Positions 1 to 6,968 of a stretch of DNA of 64,000 nt are shown here, piece after piece. Position numbers and translations under genes: made by a program. The DNA lies in NCBI RefSeq assembly GCF_028401955.1, contig NZ_JAQOTJ010000002.1:248001-312000 (forward strand), written 5' to 3'. The DNA comes from Bacillus sp. BP-3. Lineage in GTDB: Bacteria > Bacillota > Bacilli > Bacillales > Bacillaceae_G. Below the pieces are notes generated by a model. It had not been told where the DNA came from, did no database searches, and was given only the letters and a program-made list of their open reading frames with translations. Within the stretch, counting starts at the first letter, position 1; the number at the start of each line of letters is the position of its first letter.

Positions 1-444
1 GAAAGCATACTGGATACAAAAAGAAGACAACTATTTTATTTAAATATGGTCTGGTTTATGACAACGCTCCTTGACCGAAAAGATCGGATGAGTATGGGGG
101 CTAGCTTAGAAGTGCGTGTGCCGTTTGCAGATCATCGACTTGTCGAATATGCGTGGAATATTCCTTGGGAAATGAAAATGTATAAAAACCGCGAAAAAGG
201 TCTATTACGCAAGGCGTTAGAAGGTGTCTTACCAAATGATGTGTTGTATAGAAAGAAAAGTCCATATCCGAAAACTCATAATCCATACTACACGAAGGCT
301 GTCACTTCATGGCTGCAAGAGCTATTAACGGATAAACAGTCGATTCTCCATGAATTATTTGATAACGACCAGTTGCGTGGATTAATTGAATCAGGCGGTA
401 GTGCATTTCAAACGCCGTGGTTTGGGCATTTAAACCCAATCTAA
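1..444 (+). CDS. asnB: Asparagine synthase (glutamine-hydrolysing), 5' part, C-terminus replaced by phage sequence
   Basis: The frame is open from base 1, so the gene starts left of the window. The visible part is the C-terminal ATP-dependent synthetase domain (SMGASLEVRVPFADHRLVEYAW), which adenylates aspartate and transfers ammonia to it. After TPWFG the protein ends with HLNPI, which is encoded by phage DNA. The natural tail, QLMTGPQLLAHLG and about 15 more residues, lies 41.7 kb away at 42105-42191. Integration thus removes the last 28 residues and adds five. Whether the truncated enzyme works is unknown. B. cereus has several paralogues (asnB/asnO/asnH types), so the exact symbol is uncertain. 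Confidence 0.9.
   Translation, partial: ESILDTKRRQLFYLNMVWFMTTLLDRKDRMSMGASLEVRVPFADHRLVEYAWNIPWEMKMYKNREKGLLRKALEGVLPNDVLYRKKSPYPKTHNPYYTKAVTSWLQELLTDKQSILHELFDNDQLRGLIESGGSAFQTPWFGHLNPI
420..428. other. attL core of the prophage
   Basis: GTTTGGGCA is shared exactly with 42098-42106. Left of it is asparagine synthase coding sequence, right of it phage sequence. The core is in the same codon phase at both ends (TTT GGG CA). The crossover is therefore inside or next to these 9 bp, as expected for a large serine recombinase. Confidence 0.85.
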
Positions 445-452
445 CTACAATA

Positions 453-480
453 AATAAACGTAGCTAGATCAGGGTTTATT
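453..480. terminator. Hairpin between truncated asnB and the recombinase
   Basis: AATAAAC at 453-459 pairs with GTTTATT at 474-480 and T-rich sequence follows on the + strand. The A/T flanks could also serve leftward transcripts. It overlaps the recombinase stop codon. The stem is weak. Confidence 0.4.
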
Positions 481-1879
481 TTATTTTAAAGTCAGTGACC
501 TTTATTTCTGGTGGGATAGGATTCTTACCCGTACGAGCTGGTTTTGTTACATCAACTGACATGTAATCAACAATGGAGTTTACAGCCGCTTTTTTTGATT
601 CACTACTTAAATGATACCATTCATCTTTTAATTTACTTAAAAGTTCTTTAACATCATGTGGAGATACAGCATCCTCAATGTTAGCGAGTTGTTGATGAAT
701 TACATTTTCTTCTTGTGTTAGCACTAACATATCTCTTTTATATTCAAGTTGAGGTATATCGCCTTCTATGAATAAATATTTTAAACGTGATTTTTTATCT
801 TGAATCTTATTTAATTGTTCTTTTAAGTTGCTTAATTCAATAGGAGGTTCGATAGATGTATCAAGATCAACAATAACTCCATTCAGTATATCCAAAAAAA
901 TATTTTCGAGTATGTCTTCAGAGATTTGTGGCATGTCACACATTCCTTTATGATGCCGTGAACTACAACGATAAGACATTACAATTCTACCACGAGCTCT
1001 CTCTTGTTTATGGCCTAGAAAGTACTTTCCGCATCTATCACATCTTAAAACATTGGAGAAAACGAAATAGTTCTGCAATCTTACTTTTCCTACTTTCCTA
1101 CTGTTTTGTATTTGTTGCACTGTATACCATGTATCTTTATCTATAATAGTTTCAAAGTCATCTTGAGCTATATCAGTTAACACATCTTCTCCCCAGCGTA
1201 TTTTCCCAATGTATATGGGATTATTTATAATGTAACGCACCGCATCATAATTAAATATTTTTCCCTGTTTTGTTTTAATACCTCGGCTATTCAATGCCTT
1301 TACAATACTTATTATTCCTTTAGTTTTATAAGCCTCGAATATGTACTTTACTACTTCAGTTTCTTCTTTATTGATATATAACTTACCTTTATTTTGATCA
1401 TATCCCATTGGTGATTTTGAACCATTTCTAAGACCTAACTCAGCCTTTTTTTGCATTGAATCTCGTACACGTTCAGCTGTTGTCTCTCGTTCCCATTGTG
1501 CTAGTGTCGCAACTAATGTAATGAACATTCTACCAGTGGCTGTCGTTGTATCGAATACTTCCGTGCTACTTTTAAATTTAACGTTACATTTATCCATCTT
1601 TTCAAGAAGAGAATGTAAATCTAAAACTGAACGAGTAAAACGATCTAATCGATACACAAGAATAATATCAAATTTATTTTTTTTCATATCTTTTATCATT
1701 CTTTGGAATGCGGGTCTGTCGATATTCTTTGCGCTATATCCTTCATCACAATAATCTTCAACTACTACCCATCCTTGAGATTGAGCATATTGTTCTAATC
1801 GTACTTTTTGCATATCCAATGAAATTCCTTCTTCAACTTGCATATCTGTGGATACACGTCTATAAATTACGCATTTCAT
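476..1879 (-). CDS. Large serine recombinase (phage integrase)
   Basis: This 467-residue protein begins MKCVIYRRVS, placing the nucleophile at Ser10. The resolvase catalytic domain spans about 1-145 (YRLDRFTRS, GRMFITLVATLAQWERE). A recombinase domain follows at about 155-265. A zinc ribbon has Cys280, Cys283, Cys305 and Cys314, and a coiled-coil occupies about 350-410. Length and architecture match phage large serine integrases. It lies beside attL and reads towards the disrupted gene. It should integrate and, with an unidentified directionality factor, excise the prophage. Confidence 0.96.
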   Translation of the reverse strand: MKCVIYRRVSTDMQVEEGISLDMQKVRLEQYAQSQGWVVVEDYCDEGYSAKNIDRPAFQRMIKDMKKNKFDIILVYRLDRFTRSVLDLHSLLEKMDKCNVKFKSSTEVFDTTTATGRMFITLVATLAQWERETTAERVRDSMQKKAELGLRNGSKSPMGYDQNKGKLYINKEETEVVKYIFEAYKTKGIISIVKALNSRGIKTKQGKIFNYDAVRYIINNPIYIGKIRWGEDVLTDIAQDDFETIIDKDTWYTVQQIQNSRKVGKVRLQNYFVFSNVLRCDRCGKYFLGHKQERARGRIVMSYRCSSRHHKGMCDMPQISEDILENIFLDILNGVIVDLDTSIEPPIELSNLKEQLNKIQDKKSRLKYLFIEGDIPQLEYKRDMLVLTQEENVIHQQLANIEDAVSPHDVKELLSKLKDEWYHLSSESKKAAVNSIVDYMSVDVTKPARTGKNPIPPEIKVTDFKIK

Positions 1880-2010
1880 TTACATCGACTCCTTTCTATA
1901 ACATATGTTTTTTAGGAGATGATTAGAAAAAATTGTGGGTATGGTATGATGGAGGCTTTACGTGGATGTGGTCAACTACTTGATTGACCGTGGCGCCCAG
2001 TGAGAAAATC
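1880..2010. promoter_or_regulatory. Recombinase upstream region with inverted repeats
   Basis: On the minus strand an AGGAGT-type ribosome site lies just upstream of the recombinase start. Two inverted repeats follow: GGTCAA/TTGACC (1970-1989) and CAGTGAGA/TCTCACTG (1998-2016), the second abutting the stop codon of the next gene. AACATATGTT at 1900-1909 matches the central 10 bases of the Bacillus LexA box but lacks the outer CG pairs. No clear promoter hexamers were identified. Confidence 0.4.
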
Positions 2011-2229
2011 TCACTGTTCATTCAACTGAATGAAATCATATAGCTCTTCCATATTTACATTAAGTTGAGAAGCGATATTTTTAGCAGTTTGGTAAGACAT
2101 AATTCTATCGTTGGTTGCATAAGCATTTACTTGTTGTTTTTTCATGCCTAGTTTTAGTGCTAGATCAATTTGGGATAATTTCTTCTCTTCTAAGATTTCA
2201 TTCAGTCGACATTTGCCGACTACATACAC
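2011..2229 (-). CDS. Small Xre-family HTH regulator
   Basis: This 72-residue protein is a single Cro/C1-type helix-turn-helix domain (LNEILEEKKLSQIDLALKLGMKKQQVNAYATND). It sits 15 bp downstream of CI on the same strand and is probably co-transcribed with it in lysogens. It may tune the switch or the integrase, but its target is not evident. Confidence 0.75.
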   Translation of the reverse strand: MYVVGKCRLNEILEEKKLSQIDLALKLGMKKQQVNAYATNDRIMSYQTAKNIASQLNVNMEELYDFIQLNEQ

Positions 2230-2244
2230 TTTTTCACCGCCTAA

Positions 2245-2928
2245 TTACTGAATGATCGGACTCACACTATATAAAAATTTACCTATTATTTTTATATCTT
2301 CACAATTGTCTCGTGAGAATTGTTGGTCTTTGAAATTAGGATCATGAGAACAAGGCTCCAACACCATTAAGTCTGTAAACTTGTACACTTTTTTTAGAGT
2401 TGCATAATGACCGTTTACAATTACAGCGGCTATTTCTCCATTTTCAACATCTGGTTGTTTTTTTAATACTGCATAATGTCCATTTGGGACAATCTTATTC
2501 ATGGATTCGCCATCCACAACTAGTCCAAATAGTTCATCAATGTTGTTCGCTTTATATGGAGGTGTAATCCTATCGACTATATCTTGCACAGCTTCTATTG
2601 GTGTTCCGGCTGCTATTTTACCAATGACCGGTATTTCTTTTTCTTCTTTATATTCTATAGGTTGTTCTTTAACTAATTGAAGTTCACCATTTATAATCTC
2701 AACTTTAGTGTTCTTATAAGTTGTATCAATATCAGCTTTTGTAACTCCAAAAATAACTGCCATTTTTTCTAAAACACCAGCACCTGGTTTAGATCTATAG
2801 TTCATATAATCACTCATAGTACTTCTTGCAATACCTAATTGGTTAGCTAAATCTGATTGAGTCATATCATGTTGTTTTAAAAGCTTTTTTATGTTTTCTA
2901 CTATTATTTTCTTTTGTGATTCAATCAT
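2245..2928 (-). CDS. CI-like lysogenic repressor with LexA/S24 autoprotease domain
   Basis: The start chosen is ATG at 2928 because GGAGGTG lies 7 bp upstream. The in-frame GTG at 2937 is part of that Shine-Dalgarno. The protein has 227 residues: an Xre HTH (about 10-65) that keeps early genes off, then an S24 domain. The likely cleavage pair is Ala107-Gly108 (KIAAGTP), with catalytic Ser142 (VDGESMNKIVP) and Lys179 (HYATLKK). RecA-stimulated self-cleavage after DNA damage is the expected induction route. It is divergent from the Cro-like gene. Confidence 0.93.
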   Translation of the reverse strand: MIESQKKIIVENIKKLLKQHDMTQSDLANQLGIARSTMSDYMNYRSKPGAGVLEKMAVIFGVTKADIDTTYKNTKVEIINGELQLVKEQPIEYKEEKEIPVIGKIAAGTPIEAVQDIVDRITPPYKANNIDELFGLVVDGESMNKIVPNGHYAVLKKQPDVENGEIAAVIVNGHYATLKKVYKFTDLMVLEPCSHDPNFKDQQFSRDNCEDIKIIGKFLYSVSPIIQ

Positions 2929-3079
2929 TAAATTCACCTCCTATTGATAACTGTGGTTTTAATATATCATATTACGAATTATTCGTAAAGTGTACGTTTT
3001 GTATGTTTTTTTCGTACTTTTGTATTGAAATTACTTAAATTTAGTAATACAATAAGTTTCGAAGGAAGGGGGTCACATA
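2929..3079. promoter_or_regulatory. Divergent CI/Cro operator-promoter region
   Basis: The 151-bp gap between CI and Cro holds a perfect inverted repeat, TTACGAATTATTCGTAA at 2972-2988. CGTAC half-sites follow (GTGTACG and TTTCGTAC around 2990-3016). The core TACGAA-N3-TTCGTA recurs inside cro at 3280-3296. These are the best candidates for the CI/Cro operators. Confidence 0.7.
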
Positions 3080-3352
3080 ATGGAATATTTCAAAAGAACA
3101 TTAAATGAGTTAAGGGAAAGTGCTGGATTAAATCAAGCTGAGCTTGCCGATATACTTGAGGTTTCCCCTAAAACTTTGTGGTTATACGAACAAGACTCTA
3201 CAAATATGCCTGATGAATTAATCAAAAAGTATATGTACTTATTTGATGTTCCTTACGAGAATATATTTTTTGGAAGTAAGTACGAAAAATTCGTACAAGT
3301 TAAAAATAGAGTTTTGGAAAGAGCGAACAATTTAAAACAAATTGTTTCATGA
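3080..3352 (+). CDS. Cro-like HTH regulator
   Basis: This 90-residue protein has an N-terminal Xre-type HTH (LNELRESAGLNQAELADILEVSPKTLWLYE) and a short C-terminal helix. GGAAGGGGG precedes the ATG. It is the first rightward gene and diverges from CI, the usual place for Cro. A palindrome with the same core as the intergenic operator lies inside its 3' end. Confidence 0.8.
   Translation: MEYFKRTLNELRESAGLNQAELADILEVSPKTLWLYEQDSTNMPDELIKKYMYLFDVPYENIFFGSKYEKFVQVKNRVLERANNLKQIVS
3280..3296. promoter_or_regulatory. Intragenic operator-like palindrome in cro
   Basis: GTACGAAAAATTCGTAC is a perfect 7-3-7 inverted repeat. It shares the core TACGAA-N3-TTCGTA with the palindrome at 2972-2988. Inference: a second repressor site that could act as a roadblock or for looping. 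Confidence 0.6.
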
Positions 3353-3408
3353 TTCAAAGGGTGGTCCTACTGTCCCACTTACATATAACTAGACTGAGGT
3401 GATGGAGG

Positions 3409-3573
3409 ATGGAGGAGGAACAAATTGTTCGAGATGAAAACGGATATGTAATAAAAGTAAATTTAACAAAAGAACAGTGGGGAAGATTTTTAAAACCACT
3501 AATACCAGCTGCTAGGGAGTTAATTTTAAAAAGAAGGTTAGAACAAAAACAACTTCAAAACGAAGTTAAGTAA
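3409..3573 (+). CDS. Small phage protein of unknown function
   Basis: This 54-residue ORF starts at ATG 3409 after GATGGAGG and begins MEEEQIVRDENGYVIKVNLT. It ends in a charged helix (LILKRRLEQKQLQ). It is the second gene of the early rightward operon. The family was not recognised. Confidence 0.65.
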   Translation: MEEEQIVRDENGYVIKVNLTKEQWGRFLKPLIPAARELILKRRLEQKQLQNEVK

Positions 3574-3643
3574 TTTTTTTTTACATGTTTGCAAAATTTG
3601 CCGATTTATTTTTGTTCTATAACTTGAAATGAGGTGAATCATT

Positions 3644-3808
3644 ATGAACGGAGTACTAACAGCCAGCAAGTTAATGACAGCAGCAGAAGTAAGGAAAGAA
3701 TGCGCTGAAATACGCAACAATCCAGCATTACTTCTTGCAATGGAATTAAAAGCAAAAAGTAAATTATTTGCAATGAATATGGACAAGCGAAAGGAGGTGA
3801 GCGCGTGA
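3644..3808 (+). CDS. Small alpha-helical early phage protein
   Basis: This 54-residue ORF (MNGVLTASKLMTAAEVRKE) follows GAGGTGAATC. It is Ala/Lys-rich and predicted helical. Its TGA overlaps the GTG of the next gene, implying translational coupling. The family was not recognised. Confidence 0.6.
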   Translation: MNGVLTASKLMTAAEVRKECAEIRNNPALLLAMELKAKSKLFAMNMDKRKEVSA

Positions 3809-3963
3809 AGAAGGTTGCAGATCATCCAATCGAAGATTTTTATGGTGATGAAATTTTAAGTAATGAAACATACTTTGTATTCGGTGAACATGTCGTACTC
3901 GAAGAAAATTTAAAACACTATTTGATGGAACGCCATCAAGTTGAATGCTTTCAAGCGCAATAA
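3805..3963 (+). CDS. YqaI-like phage protein
   Basis: This 52-residue protein starts at GTG 3805, overlapping the upstream stop by 4 bp, after AAAGGAGGTGA. The segment HPIEDFYGDEIL...FGEHVVLEENLKHYL resembles YqaI of the B. subtilis skin element, a small dimeric alpha/beta protein of unknown role. Assignment is from remembered family features, so moderately sure. Confidence 0.6.
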   Translation: MKKVADHPIEDFYGDEILSNETYFVFGEHVVLEENLKHYLMERHQVECFQAQ

Positions 3964-3969
3964 AAAAAC

Positions 3970-3987
3970 CACCTGCGCCAACAGGTG
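3970..3987 (+). terminator. Short CACCTG/CAGGTG hairpin
   Basis: CACCTG at 3970-3975 pairs with CAGGTG at 3982-3987. The downstream T-run is poor, so it may be a partial terminator or an RNA processing site. Confidence 0.4.
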
Positions 3988-4053
3988 ATTTAAACAAAAT
4001 AAAATTTACAGATATTATAGCATGAAATTCTAGTATGTAAAGGAGGACTAGCT

Positions 4054-4209
4054 GTGAAGAACGGTAAGAATCCAACAAAGAAACAAAAGATGTTAATTGC
4101 GTCATATAAATTAAATCCGGAAAATTGGTTGATTTATAAAAAAGTAGATGATGAGTTGCATTTAGTTCATCGTAATACTTTTGCTACTCGTGTAATTCCA
4201 AATTCATAA
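4054..4209 (+). CDS. DUF6906-type small phage protein
   Basis: This 51-residue protein starts at GTG 4054 after AGGAGG. Its pattern, MKNGKNPTKKQKMLI...LNPENWLIYKKVDDELHLVHR, is typical of the DUF6906 family common in Bacillus prophages. Function unknown. Confidence 0.7.
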   Translation: MKNGKNPTKKQKMLIASYKLNPENWLIYKKVDDELHLVHRNTFATRVIPNS

Positions 4210-4224
4210 AGGAGTGTTTAACTG

Positions 4225-4641
4225 ATGGATGTAAATATCAATGTTAATTATAAAGCTTCTGAAATTAATGGTCTTTTTAATGAAATCGAACAGCTGAAAA
4301 AACAACGTGCTGTTTTAAAAGAAAGAATCGATGAAAAAACAGAAACAATTATCAGTCACATTAAAAAGAATGGAAATGTACTTGCTTATAAAAATGATGT
4401 ACCTCATGTCTTATCAGTGATCGGACGAACATCTACAAAATTTGATAAAGCAGCATTTGCTGAAAAAGTAGACCGTCCACAATCTGAATTGAATTTAATC
4501 GGTATTGCTGAACTTGTGGAAGAAAAGAAAACAACATCGGATGAAATGGAAGAATTTCTAAAAGATGAAGTGAAACAAGTTTTGAAAGCTCGCAAAGCGA
4601 AGAAATCGGATATTGATTTGTTAGGTAGTAGAGCGTTATAA
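4225..4641 (+). CDS. Phage protein with N-terminal coiled-coil
   Basis: This 138-residue protein starts 15 bp after the previous stop with AAAGGAGTG. Residues about 15-50 (IEQLKKQRAVLKERIDEKTETI) form a coiled-coil and the C-terminal half is lysine-rich. No enzymatic motif is visible. Its position ahead of recombination genes suggests a role in early DNA metabolism, but this is only context. Confidence 0.7.
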   Translation: MDVNINVNYKASEINGLFNEIEQLKKQRAVLKERIDEKTETIISHIKKNGNVLAYKNDVPHVLSVIGRTSTKFDKAAFAEKVDRPQSELNLIGIAELVEEKKTTSDEMEEFLKDEVKQVLKARKAKKSDIDLLGSRAL

Positions 4642-4675
4642 AACGAATTTATTTGTATAAAGGAGTGAACAAGTA

Positions 4676-4885
4676 ATGGGTAAGTTTACAGAAGATCAAG
4701 TTAAACGTGCGGCTGCGAATGGAGTTAGTTTATCAATGCTATATACGCGTACACGTAAAGGAATGGATGTAGAAACAGCTATCATTACACCTAAAGTATC
4801 AAAGGCCGAGGCTGGTCGCAGAGGTGCTGCAAATCAGCCTTCCTTCACAGTGAAGAGAGCTGAAAAAGGAGCGTACTATGTATGA
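4676..4885 (+). CDS. Small HTH-like phage protein
   Basis: This 69-residue protein has a helix-turn-helix-like segment (VKRAAANGVSLSMLYTRTRKGMDVETAI) similar to the DNA-binding repeats in phage nucleases and regulators. Its stop overlaps the next start by 4 bp (ATGA). Target unknown. Confidence 0.65.
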   Translation: MGKFTEDQVKRAAANGVSLSMLYTRTRKGMDVETAIITPKVSKAEAGRRGAANQPSFTVKRAEKGAYYV

Positions 4886-5184
4886 GCATTAAAGAAGTCG
4901 CTAAAGCTGTACAAGCTATACGAGAAGCGCGAAATGAACATGGTATTCTCAGTGTTCGTGGAAATGAAGTGCATCTAAGTAATGAAGTACTGGAATCATT
5001 GCTAGATGATTCTAAGATTAAACCATTAATATTTCAACGTGAATCAAAAGATTTTCCGTATGAAGTTTCGTTTATAAGTGGCAATGTAATCTACTACTCT
5101 CTTTACACTTCAGAAAGAATGGCAGAGAAAATTGGAGGGATACCAAATAGTAGAAAATGCAATGGTAATCGGAAATCGTCATGA
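4882..5184 (+). CDS. Early phage protein of unknown function
   Basis: This 100-residue protein is translationally coupled to the preceding gene through ATGA. The N-terminus is helical (IKEVAKAVQAIREARNE), followed by mixed alpha/beta sequence. Its last about 20 residues overlap the next gene in another frame. The family was not recognised. Confidence 0.65.
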   Translation: MSIKEVAKAVQAIREARNEHGILSVRGNEVHLSNEVLESLLDDSKIKPLIFQRESKDFPYEVSFISGNVIYYSLYTSERMAEKIGGIPNSRKCNGNRKSS

Positions 5185-5347
5185 TTCAGTAGTAAGTGAT
5201 GTTATGAGTTACTGTGAAAGTTGCGGAAAAGAAATCTATTTTGGTGAAGAATATCGGGATATTGATGGTGATTACATACACGATGAAACAGAATGCATCA
5301 ATCAATATGTAGAGTCTCATTCCATAAAGAAGATAGCGGGTGAGTGA
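5162..5347 (+). CDS. Small putative zinc-binding phage protein
   Basis: The segment YCESCGKEIYFGEEYRDIDG...DETEC has the CxxC and trailing Cys of a small zinc-ribbon-like fold seen in Firmicute phage proteins. The start is uncertain. ATG 5162 gives 61 residues but lacks a strong ribosome site. GGAGGG at 5135-5140 points to an upstream non-ATG start in the same frame (TTG 5132 or ATA 5147). Confidence 0.6.
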   Translation: MVIGNRHDSVVSDVMSYCESCGKEIYFGEEYRDIDGDYIHDETECINQYVESHSIKKIAGE

Positions 5348-5540
5348 AATGAACTTGCAAGAGTGGATGCTGCAAGGGAAAATTGAATCTAAAATTCAAA
5401 TCACAATGAATTTAATAGAACGATATAAACATAGTGATGATCCACATGCTTCATCCATGGTCATCGCTTATGAACATGGATTACAAGATCTTATGGAAAT
5501 ATATGAATGGATCCAGAGAAAAGAGGTGATTCCATTTTGA
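5340..5540 (+). CDS. Small early phage protein
   Basis: This 66-residue helical protein (MNLQEWMLQGKIESKIQITMN) starts at GTG 5340, overlapping the upstream stop; ATG 5349 is the alternative. The C-terminal end encodes the ribosome site of the next gene, with which it overlaps by 4 bp. Function unknown. Confidence 0.6.
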   Translation: MSEMNLQEWMLQGKIESKIQITMNLIERYKHSDDPHASSMVIAYEHGLQDLMEIYEWIQRKEVIPF

Positions 5541-5731
5541 ATGCTGGGATTAAAGGGTTAGAACAAGAGTTAAATGTCATGAATAGAAAATTACGTGAAC
5601 ATAAGGATGAATTAGAAAGATTGATAGACAGGAAGCCTATTGTTGAAAAAAATATTCGGGACACCGAAGGCAAGGTTCTTGAAATTGAAGCTTCAATTTT
5701 AATTTTAAAAAATTTCGGTGAGGTGAATTAA
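5537..5731 (+). CDS. Coiled-coil phage protein preceding the Sak4-like gene
   Basis: The start is set at TTG 5537 (TTGA overlap) because AGAGGTGA lies 5-6 bp upstream. The ATG at 5507 would overlap the upstream gene and has no ribosome site. The 64 residues are nearly all coiled-coil (LEQELNVMNRKLREHKDELER). It abuts the Sak4-like gene, so a partner role is possible. Confidence 0.6.
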   Translation: MNAGIKGLEQELNVMNRKLREHKDELERLIDRKPIVEKNIRDTEGKVLEIEASILILKNFGEVN

Positions 5732-6403
5732 ATGGAGATTACAAATGGTGCTGAAATTACTAAAAGCAAAAAAGCAAAAATCATTATCTATTCAAAGCCA
5801 GGCAACGGAAAAACAACAGTTGCTGGTTTATTACAGGGCAAAACATTGGTCTTTGATATCGATGGGACAAGCCAAGTATTATCAGGTTACGAAAATGTAG
5901 ATGTAGCTAAGATTGATGGTGAAAATCCACATGATAGCATTCTACAGTTTTATGCACTTGCAAAAGCGAACATTGGTAAATATGACAATGTTTTTATCGA
6001 TAACTTAACTCATTATCAAAAATTATGGTTACTTAAAAAAGGTGAAAATACAAAAAGCGGTATGCCGGAATTAAAGGATTACGCTTTACTAGATAACCAT
6101 CTTTTAAAGTTAGTAGAAACATTTAATTCATTAGATGCAAATATTATTTTCACAGCTTGGGAGACAACAAGAAATATCACTCATGATGATGGCCAGCAAT
6201 ACACACAATTCATTCCTGATATTCGGGATAAGATCGTCAATCACATTATGGGGATTGTACATGTTGTTGGTCAATTGGTAAAAAAAGCAGATGGTACAAG
6301 AGGATTTGTTTTAGAAGGCAATCAAAGTGTTTTTGCTAAGAATCATTTAGATCAGCGTAAAGGCTGCGTGCAAGAAGAATTAATCGTGTCATCCACAAAC
6401 TAA
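5732..6403 (+). CDS. Sak4-like RecA-fold ATPase (putative single-strand annealing protein)
   Basis: This 223-residue protein has a Walker A at about 20-29 (SKPGNGKTT), a Walker B-like segment (YDNVFIDNL) and the AAA_24 phage NTPase layout. Together with the next gene (DUF669, SSB-like) it resembles Sak4-type recombination modules, in which a RecA-like annealing protein works with an SSB. The expected role is recombination of phage DNA ends and replication forks. Another nucleotide-binding role cannot be excluded. Confidence 0.8.
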   Translation: MEITNGAEITKSKKAKIIIYSKPGNGKTTVAGLLQGKTLVFDIDGTSQVLSGYENVDVAKIDGENPHDSILQFYALAKANIGKYDNVFIDNLTHYQKLWLLKKGENTKSGMPELKDYALLDNHLLKLVETFNSLDANIIFTAWETTRNITHDDGQQYTQFIPDIRDKIVNHIMGIVHVVGQLVKKADGTRGFVLEGNQSVFAKNHLDQRKGCVQEELIVSSTN

Positions 6404-6423
6404 AATACAGGGGGAAATAAACA

Positions 6424-6894
6424 ATGAGTTTTAAATTTAAATTTGATGAAGAAAATGTATCACAAGGATTCGGTCTTGTAGAGGAAGGTAAATACGAAGT
6501 TACGATTATAGGTGCTGAAGAAAAAGAATGGCAAGGTCAATATTCTATCGGATTTGATGTAGAAATTCGTTCAGATATTGAACAAAAACACCAAGGAGCA
6601 AAAATCCTATATAACACTCTATATCTAACTAGTAATGTTCAAGATTATAAAGAGGATACTGAAAAGAAATATAACTCATTCTTTAAAGCTTGTGGATACA
6701 CAGGTAAACAGGAATTAGACTTACCTGTTGTTGTGCGTGAGATTTTAGGTAAAACGGTTTTAGCTTATGTAAAACACGAAACAAAGAACGATAAAACATT
6801 CGCTAAAGTCAAATTTGTAGCACCATCAAAGGTAAATCCTCCTCAACCAAGTGGACCGCCAATTACTATCGGTGATGATGATTTACCATTCTAA
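6424..6894 (+). CDS. DUF669 SSB-like protein with SSB-type acidic tail
   Basis: This 156-residue beta-rich protein (FGLVEEGKYEVTIIGAEEKEWQG) follows the Sak4-like gene. It ends in a Pro-rich linker and the tip DDDLPF. That tip is nearly the SSB C-terminal motif (DDDIPF), which recruits host replication and repair proteins. This supports a single-strand DNA-binding role and partner recruitment. Confidence 0.8.
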   Translation: MSFKFKFDEENVSQGFGLVEEGKYEVTIIGAEEKEWQGQYSIGFDVEIRSDIEQKHQGAKILYNTLYLTSNVQDYKEDTEKKYNSFFKACGYTGKQELDLPVVVREILGKTVLAYVKHETKNDKTFAKVKFVAPSKVNPPQPSGPPITIGDDDLPF

Positions 6895-6906
6895 ATAAAA
6901 CTAAAT

Positions 6907-6939
6907 AGAGAGGTTGGTTTTTGCCGACTTCTCTTTTTT
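6907..6939 (+). terminator. Rho-independent terminator between DUF669 and the primase gene
   Basis: AGAGAGGTTGG (6907-6917) pairs, with two G-U pairs, to CCGACTTCTCT (6924-6934), followed by six T. It would attenuate read-through into the primase gene. It also argues against the TTG at 6921 as primase start. Confidence 0.75.
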
Positions 6940-6968
6940 ATACCCTAAAAGGCAAATCGGAGGGCGAA

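Noticed and set aside
6921-6968. N-terminal extension of the primase from TTG 6921
   Set aside because: The TTG lies in the loop of a terminator hairpin and has no ribosome site, while ATG 6969 has GGAGGG at ideal spacing.
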